DNA from: Polynucleobacter sphagniphilus
GTDB taxonomy: Bacteria; Pseudomonadota; Gammaproteobacteria; Burkholderiales; Burkholderiaceae
Reading direction: 5' to 3'
Assembly: GCF_001953355.1 (NCBI RefSeq)
Contig: NZ_MPIY01000007.1
Location: forward strand, 67,641-131,640
Length of the DNA: 64,000 nt
Shown here piece by piece: positions 60,304 to 64,000 of this stretch (position 1 is its first letter; every line of letters starts with the position of its first letter). The notes under the pieces were generated by a model. The model made no database searches. It saw only the letters and a list, made by a program, of their open reading frames with translations, and was not told the origin of the DNA. The translations under genes were made by a program, and so were the position numbers.

Positions 60304-61896
60304 TTGATGATTATTTCTCCTCCCTTTGGTGGTGGTCGCGCCCCAGTTTTGGCTCGCAATACTGTAGCCAGCTCACAACCACTAGCAACCCAGGCAGGCA
60401 TAGAAGCTTTGCAAAATGGTGGTAATGCGGTTGATGCTGCTCTAGCAACGGCCATCACACTCACCGTAGTTGAACCCACCATGAATGGCCTCGGTGGTGA
60501 TGGCTTTGCCATTATTTGGGATGGCAAAAAGTTACACGGCCTCAATGCTTCTGGTTGTGCTCCTGCAGCTTGGACCCCAGAGTATTTTGCCGGTCAATCT
60601 GCTATGCCATTGATTGGCTGGAATACAGTCACAGTCCCCGGCATGATCGCTGGATGGATTGAACTTTCGCGCAAATTTGGCAAGTTGCCATTTGCGCAAT
60701 TATTTAAGCGCGCTATTGCTTATGCAGAAAGTGGTTTTCCGGTTTCGCCTGTCATTGCACGTCAATGGCGCGAGGCAATTCCGATATTAAAAAATCAGCC
60801 CGGATTTACCGAATCATTTTTAATTGATGGCAAGGCACCCGCTGCCGGGCAAATTTGGCGCTATCCAGAACAAGCTAGAACCCTAAAAGAGATTGCTAAC
60901 ACTGAAGGTGAAGCATTCTATAGAGGCTCTCTTGCTAAAAGCATGGTCGATTTTGCCCAAAAAACGGGTGGCGTATTTACTCTGGAAGACTTTGCTAATT
61001 ACCAAGCGCAGTGGGTTGAACCACTCGCATTTGATTATGGTGAATACACCTTACATGAAATTCCACCCAATGGCTCTGGCATTGTTGCGCAAATGGCCTT
61101 GGGTATTTTGCAGGCGGCCAATGTAAAGCAATACCCCGCAAACTCTGCCAAGCGTATTCATTTACAAGTTGAAGCAATGAGAATGGCCTTTGCTGATGCA
61201 TATGCGTTTATCTCTGAGCCAGCAACAATGGGTCTTTCCCCTTCTCAATTGCTTAACCCAGATTACCTAGCCAGTCGCGCTGCCTTAATCAATCACGAGC
61301 AAGCGGGTGACTATGCTGCAGGTGACCCACACACTGGTGGCACCGTATATCTGTGCGCCGCTGATGAAGCGGGCATGATGATTTCTTATATTCAATCGAA
61401 TTTCAAGGGCTTTGGCTCGGGAGTTGTCGCTCCTGGCGGCATAGCGTTTCATAATCGCGGCATGAGCTTTAGTTTGATGGATGGCCACCCTAATCAAGTT
61501 GCCCCTGGTAAGCGCCCTTTTCATACCATCTTGCCGGCGTTTCTCACTAAGGACAGTAAACCCAGCATGGCATTTGGCGTGATGGGTGGCAATATGCAAC
61601 CGCAAGGACATCTACAATTTGTGATGCGCTTTGTGGATGAATACCTCAACCCGCAAGCTTGCTCAGATGCACCCCGTTGGCGGATTGATGATGCTGGCGA
61701 ACTGACCGTTGAGACGTCGATGCCCAATGCAGTGGTTGAGGGATTGCGCCAAATGGGTCATGATGTTTTAGTGATGCCAGCCAATAGCTTGGATTTTGGT
61801 AGCGCGCAGGCTATTGCTTGCTTAGGTGATGATCCCGCTGATGGCTATATCGCCGGAAGTGATCACCGTCGCGATGGTCTCGCTGCTGGTTTCTGA
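60304..61896 (+). CDS. Gamma-glutamyltransferase family protein, cytoplasmic type
   Basis: A 530-residue Ntn hydrolase. Family signatures are ASSQPLATQAGIEALQNGGNAVDAA, TVVEPTMNGLGGDGFAIIWDG, and VPGMIAGWIELSRKFG. The self-processing nucleophile is Thr347 in HTGGTVYLCAADEAG, and GSGVVAPGGIAFHNRG follows. No signal peptide is seen, unlike typical periplasmic GGT. The enzyme would cleave gamma-glutamyl or related amide bonds; the substrate is unknown. It is the last gene of lrgA-lrgB-bug-ggt, 15 bp after the Bug gene, and ends at a strong terminator. Confidence 0.9.
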   Translation: MMIISPPFGGGRAPVLARNTVASSQPLATQAGIEALQNGGNAVDAALATAITLTVVEPTMNGLGGDGFAIIWDGKKLHGLNASGCAPAAWTPEYFAGQSAMPLIGWNTVTVPGMIAGWIELSRKFGKLPFAQLFKRAIAYAESGFPVSPVIARQWREAIPILKNQPGFTESFLIDGKAPAAGQIWRYPEQARTLKEIANTEGEAFYRGSLAKSMVDFAQKTGGVFTLEDFANYQAQWVEPLAFDYGEYTLHEIPPNGSGIVAQMALGILQAANVKQYPANSAKRIHLQVEAMRMAFADAYAFISEPATMGLSPSQLLNPDYLASRAALINHEQAGDYAAGDPHTGGTVYLCAADEAGMMISYIQSNFKGFGSGVVAPGGIAFHNRGMSFSLMDGHPNQVAPGKRPFHTILPAFLTKDSKPSMAFGVMGGNMQPQGHLQFVMRFVDEYLNPQACSDAPRWRIDDAGELTVETSMPNAVVEGLRQMGHDVLVMPANSLDFGSAQAIACLGDDPADGYIAGSDHRRDGLAAGF

Positions 61897-61904
61897 AACC
61901 AGAA

Positions 61905-61935
61905 AATAATAAAGCCACCTAGGTGGCTTTATTTA
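61905..61935. terminator. Bidirectional terminator between ggt and an outer membrane gene
   Basis: AAAGCCACCT/AGGTGGCTTT (61911-61930) is a perfect 20-base palindrome, with A-rich and T-rich flanks on the two sides, placed between convergent genes. Confidence 0.75.
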
Positions 61936-61954
61936 TCTTAATCCAACGACAGTA

Positions 61955-62779
61955 TTAGAAATTGATGGTAGCCGCCAACTGAGGGCCCGAGCTAGTGTAA
62001 TTGGTTCCACCATGGTTATCAGGCAATACAAAACCCAACGCACGATAGGTCAAAGTCACATCACCCCACGAGAATGCATCACCAACACCGGCCTGCAATT
62101 GCCAGGTTGTGTCATTAGAGCCAGGGCCCTTACCGCCATCAGCATAGAAAGGGATAAACCAGGATGTATCGGCGATGCGGTAACGGCCTTTGAAACCCAC
62201 AATGGCGTCAGTTGTATGAAGATCGGAACTGCGACTTCTATTGCGATCTGCAGTAGTAGTGCCATCAATATTGACAATAGCTTGGCTATTGATCACGGTA
62301 GTAGAGCTGATGTAGCGCAAACCAAGCAAGCCATCTAGATAGAGGCTGGCGGATTTATATGCGGTGTATGTGGCAGCACCGGTTAAAGCAGTTTGAGTAG
62401 TAGCCGCATTATCACCAACCGAGATTGTGCCATCACCATTTGGTGTATAGGCGGTGCGGCTAGAGCTGCCGTCCTTAAGCGACCAATACACCAAGTCAGC
62501 CATCATGCCCCAATCTCCCTTGTGAGCTTCAGCACTAAAGAGCGCACCAGCAGTGGCATCACTCAGATTTTGACTGATTGAGTTTGTGCTAGTTACTGAG
62601 CGACGACCTTCGGTGAGCGTTGCTGAAGAAGCACTACCCCATCCATTAATTGATGCAGAAACACGCCAGTCGTCATTCACAACTGGTATAGGGTTGACAG
62701 TGACAGACTGCGCCTGAGCGCTTGCAAGCCCAGCAAGGGCAAGAATGGAGAATAAAGCTTTAGATAATTGAATTTTCAT
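61955..62779 (-). CDS. Outer membrane beta-barrel protein
   Basis: A 274-residue protein with a signal peptide (about 23 residues, ending AQAQSV). The mature part has repeated amphipathic strands (DWRVSASINGWGSASSATL, KGDWGMMADLVYWSLKD, SASLYLDGLLGLRYISST), a Tyr/Ser-rich extracellular pattern and the end SSGPQLAATINF with a terminal Phe. This looks like an OmpA- or OmpW-type small barrel. No ligand or function can be assigned. Confidence 0.7.
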   Translation of the reverse strand: MKIQLSKALFSILALAGLASAQAQSVTVNPIPVVNDDWRVSASINGWGSASSATLTEGRRSVTSTNSISQNLSDATAGALFSAEAHKGDWGMMADLVYWSLKDGSSSRTAYTPNGDGTISVGDNAATTQTALTGAATYTAYKSASLYLDGLLGLRYISSTTVINSQAIVNIDGTTTADRNRSRSSDLHTTDAIVGFKGRYRIADTSWFIPFYADGGKGPGSNDTTWQLQAGVGDAFSWGDVTLTYRALGFVLPDNHGGTNYTSSGPQLAATINF

Positions 62780-62872
62780 GATTGGCTTAAATGCAGTTTA
62801 GTAATTCGAAATAAAAAAAGTTTGACCAATTAAATTGTACTAACCCGAACTTGAATAGGCACAATACTGTAT

Positions 62873-64000
62873 TTATAGCTTATTTGCACTATTTGAGGGC
62901 AAGCAATTGAGGTAGAAGCGCTTAATTTCGAGATCGCAGCTAATATCTTTTGCTTCTATCGGCCTTTGCAAGCTGATTCCCTCAATCGAGGTACAACGGC
63001 TCAAAGCCACATAAACCTGCCCAGATGCAAAAGCACCCGACGAAAGATCTACCCTGACCTTATTAAGTGTTTTGCCCTGACTCTTATGAATAGTGACAGC
63101 CCAAGCCAACATCAAAGGAATCTGCACATACGTACCAATAATTTGTGGGGATATCTTGCCGCTCATCATGTCATGGTCGTAGCGATAGGATTCCCACTGA
63201 TGGCCTTTTACCTCTACCGTATTGGAGTAAGGTCCATTTTGGACAGTCACCTTAACAGTATCGGGCAATAACTCGCGCACAATACCAATGGTGCCATTGA
63301 CCCAGCGCTTTGGAAAACCACTATCCGTTGCAGTGAACATGACACGTGCCCCAACCTTCAGGGCGAGGTTGTTTGGAGATGGCAAATTGCGTTCATCAAT
63401 ATTGAACTTCCCTGTCGTCTTACCAATATAGAATTTGGCGTCCACCGCTAAAGCGCGGAGTCCTGCACCATTAATTTGATCAGCCCTTGCATTGGTTGTT
63501 GTTAGGGTAATCGTTTGCTCATCTTGTTCTTGATCCGGTCGAAAGCATTGGGTATTGAGGGTCTCAAGCGCCCCATCAATATCATGATTAATCCGAATGC
63601 GATTAAGCAATCCAGCAAAGTGCTCGTCTTTTTGACGGAATATTTTTGAGAGCTCCACCATGGTCACATCCTTACGATGCAAAGCCATGGAACAGAAAAA
63701 ATAAGGCCCCTCGTAACCTCGACCTGCTAGCACCTCCATATCGGCGCCCGATACAACTGGGGGCAACTGAAAAAGGTCACCCACAAACATGACCTGAATG
63801 CCGCCAAAGGCTTGGTTTTTGTGGGGTCCATTAGCACGTAAAAATAAATCAATCGCATCGACTACATCCGTGCGGACCATCGATACTTCATCGATGATCA
63901 ATAAGCGGATATCTTTATATAGTCGCCTGTCTTTGAGGGGCTTAATATCCTCTTCCGGGAAAATGAGGCGCGGCGGCAGGCGAAAGAAGGAATGAATAGT
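62873..64000 (-). CDS. PIF1-like (RecD-superfamily) DNA helicase, 5' end beyond the window
   Basis: The frame is open from the right edge to the stop at 62873, giving about 375 codons of the C-terminal part of an SF1 helicase. Walker B is in LLIIDEVSMVR, motif III in MFVGDLFQLPPV, and the C-terminal UvrD/RecD-like region has WAVTIHKSQGKTLNKV and VYVALSRCTSIEGI. The Walker A motif should lie upstream of the window. PIF1/RecD2-like helicases unwind 5'-to-3' and take part in DNA repair or replication; the specific role is not known here. An ATG at 63901 is not the true start. Confidence 0.85.
   Translation of the reverse strand, partial: TIHSFFRLPPRLIFPEEDIKPLKDRRLYKDIRLLIIDEVSMVRTDVVDAIDLFLRANGPHKNQAFGGIQVMFVGDLFQLPPVVSGADMEVLAGRGYEGPYFFCSMALHRKDVTMVELSKIFRQKDEHFAGLLNRIRINHDIDGALETLNTQCFRPDQEQDEQTITLTTTNARADQINGAGLRALAVDAKFYIGKTTGKFNIDERNLPSPNNLALKVGARVMFTATDSGFPKRWVNGTIGIVRELLPDTVKVTVQNGPYSNTVEVKGHQWESYRYDHDMMSGKISPQIIGTYVQIPLMLAWAVTIHKSQGKTLNKVRVDLSSGAFASGQVYVALSRCTSIEGISLQRPIEAKDISCDLEIKRFYLNCLPSNSANKL

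Noticed and set aside
63798..63995. Plus-strand frame near the right edge
   Set aside because: It is antisense to the PIF1-like helicase, which shows clear helicase motifs.
1..64000. CRISPR arrays, rRNA genes and complete insertion sequences
   Set aside because: No regular spaced repeats, rRNA-like sequence, transposase gene or paired terminal inverted repeats were seen on either strand.

Overview
The window looks like a chromosome segment of a small-genome freshwater betaproteobacterium, most likely Polynucleobacter or a close Burkholderiaceae relative. The basis is gene order (yicC-gmk-rpoZ-spoT-greB, murI-tonB-exbB-exbD), a fused NAD-dependent formate dehydrogenase, a sox cluster, many small beta-barrel proteins and moderate GC. 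The genus is inferred from gene content, not from a search.

Layout. 1-10.7 kb is core: a partial STAS-MlaE permease, tRNA-Arg, greB, spoT (frameshifted), rpoZ, gmk and yicC, then rph, rdgB and hemW, then a secreted alkyl-sulfatase-like enzyme. 11.37-20.16 kb is a genomic island in the 3' end of tRNA-Ser(UGA). It is bounded by 15-bp direct repeats and carries a P4-type integrase, AlpA, a primase-helicase, small unknown genes, a GIY-YIG protein and a beta-barrel gene. Two further att-like modules inside it suggest tandem accretion. 20.4-33 kb mixes core metabolism (pgi, phosphomannomutase/phosphoglucomutase, nadA, nadC, nadB) with five toxin-antitoxin loci, of which only two (phd/vapC and higBA) look complete. 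32.9-37.6 kb is the formate dehydrogenase operon. 37.8-42 kb holds small envelope genes, two near-identical YciI genes and a decayed gene. 42-48.4 kb carries acs, fumarase and murI-tonB(frameshifted)-exbB-exbD. 48.4-53.3 kb holds small secreted proteins, tRNA-Leu, a penicillin acylase family protein and purU.

At 53.3-58.1 kb, six tightly packed minus-strand genes join a two-subunit molybdenum hydroxylase to soxX, soxY, soxZ and soxA, with no soxB or soxCD in view. The SoxY has a non-canonical C-terminus. This is the best candidate here for an under-described system. Divergent from it is an lrgA-lrgB-Bug-ggt operon. The window ends in a beta-barrel gene and a partial PIF1-like helicase.

Three genes (spoT, tonB and a small secreted protein) are each broken by one extra base in an A/T homopolymer. 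This may be sequencing error or real indels, and it affects how those genes should be read. Four tRNA genes were found: Arg(ACG), Ser(UGA), Ser(GGA) and Leu(UAA). No rRNA, CRISPR array or complete IS element was seen.
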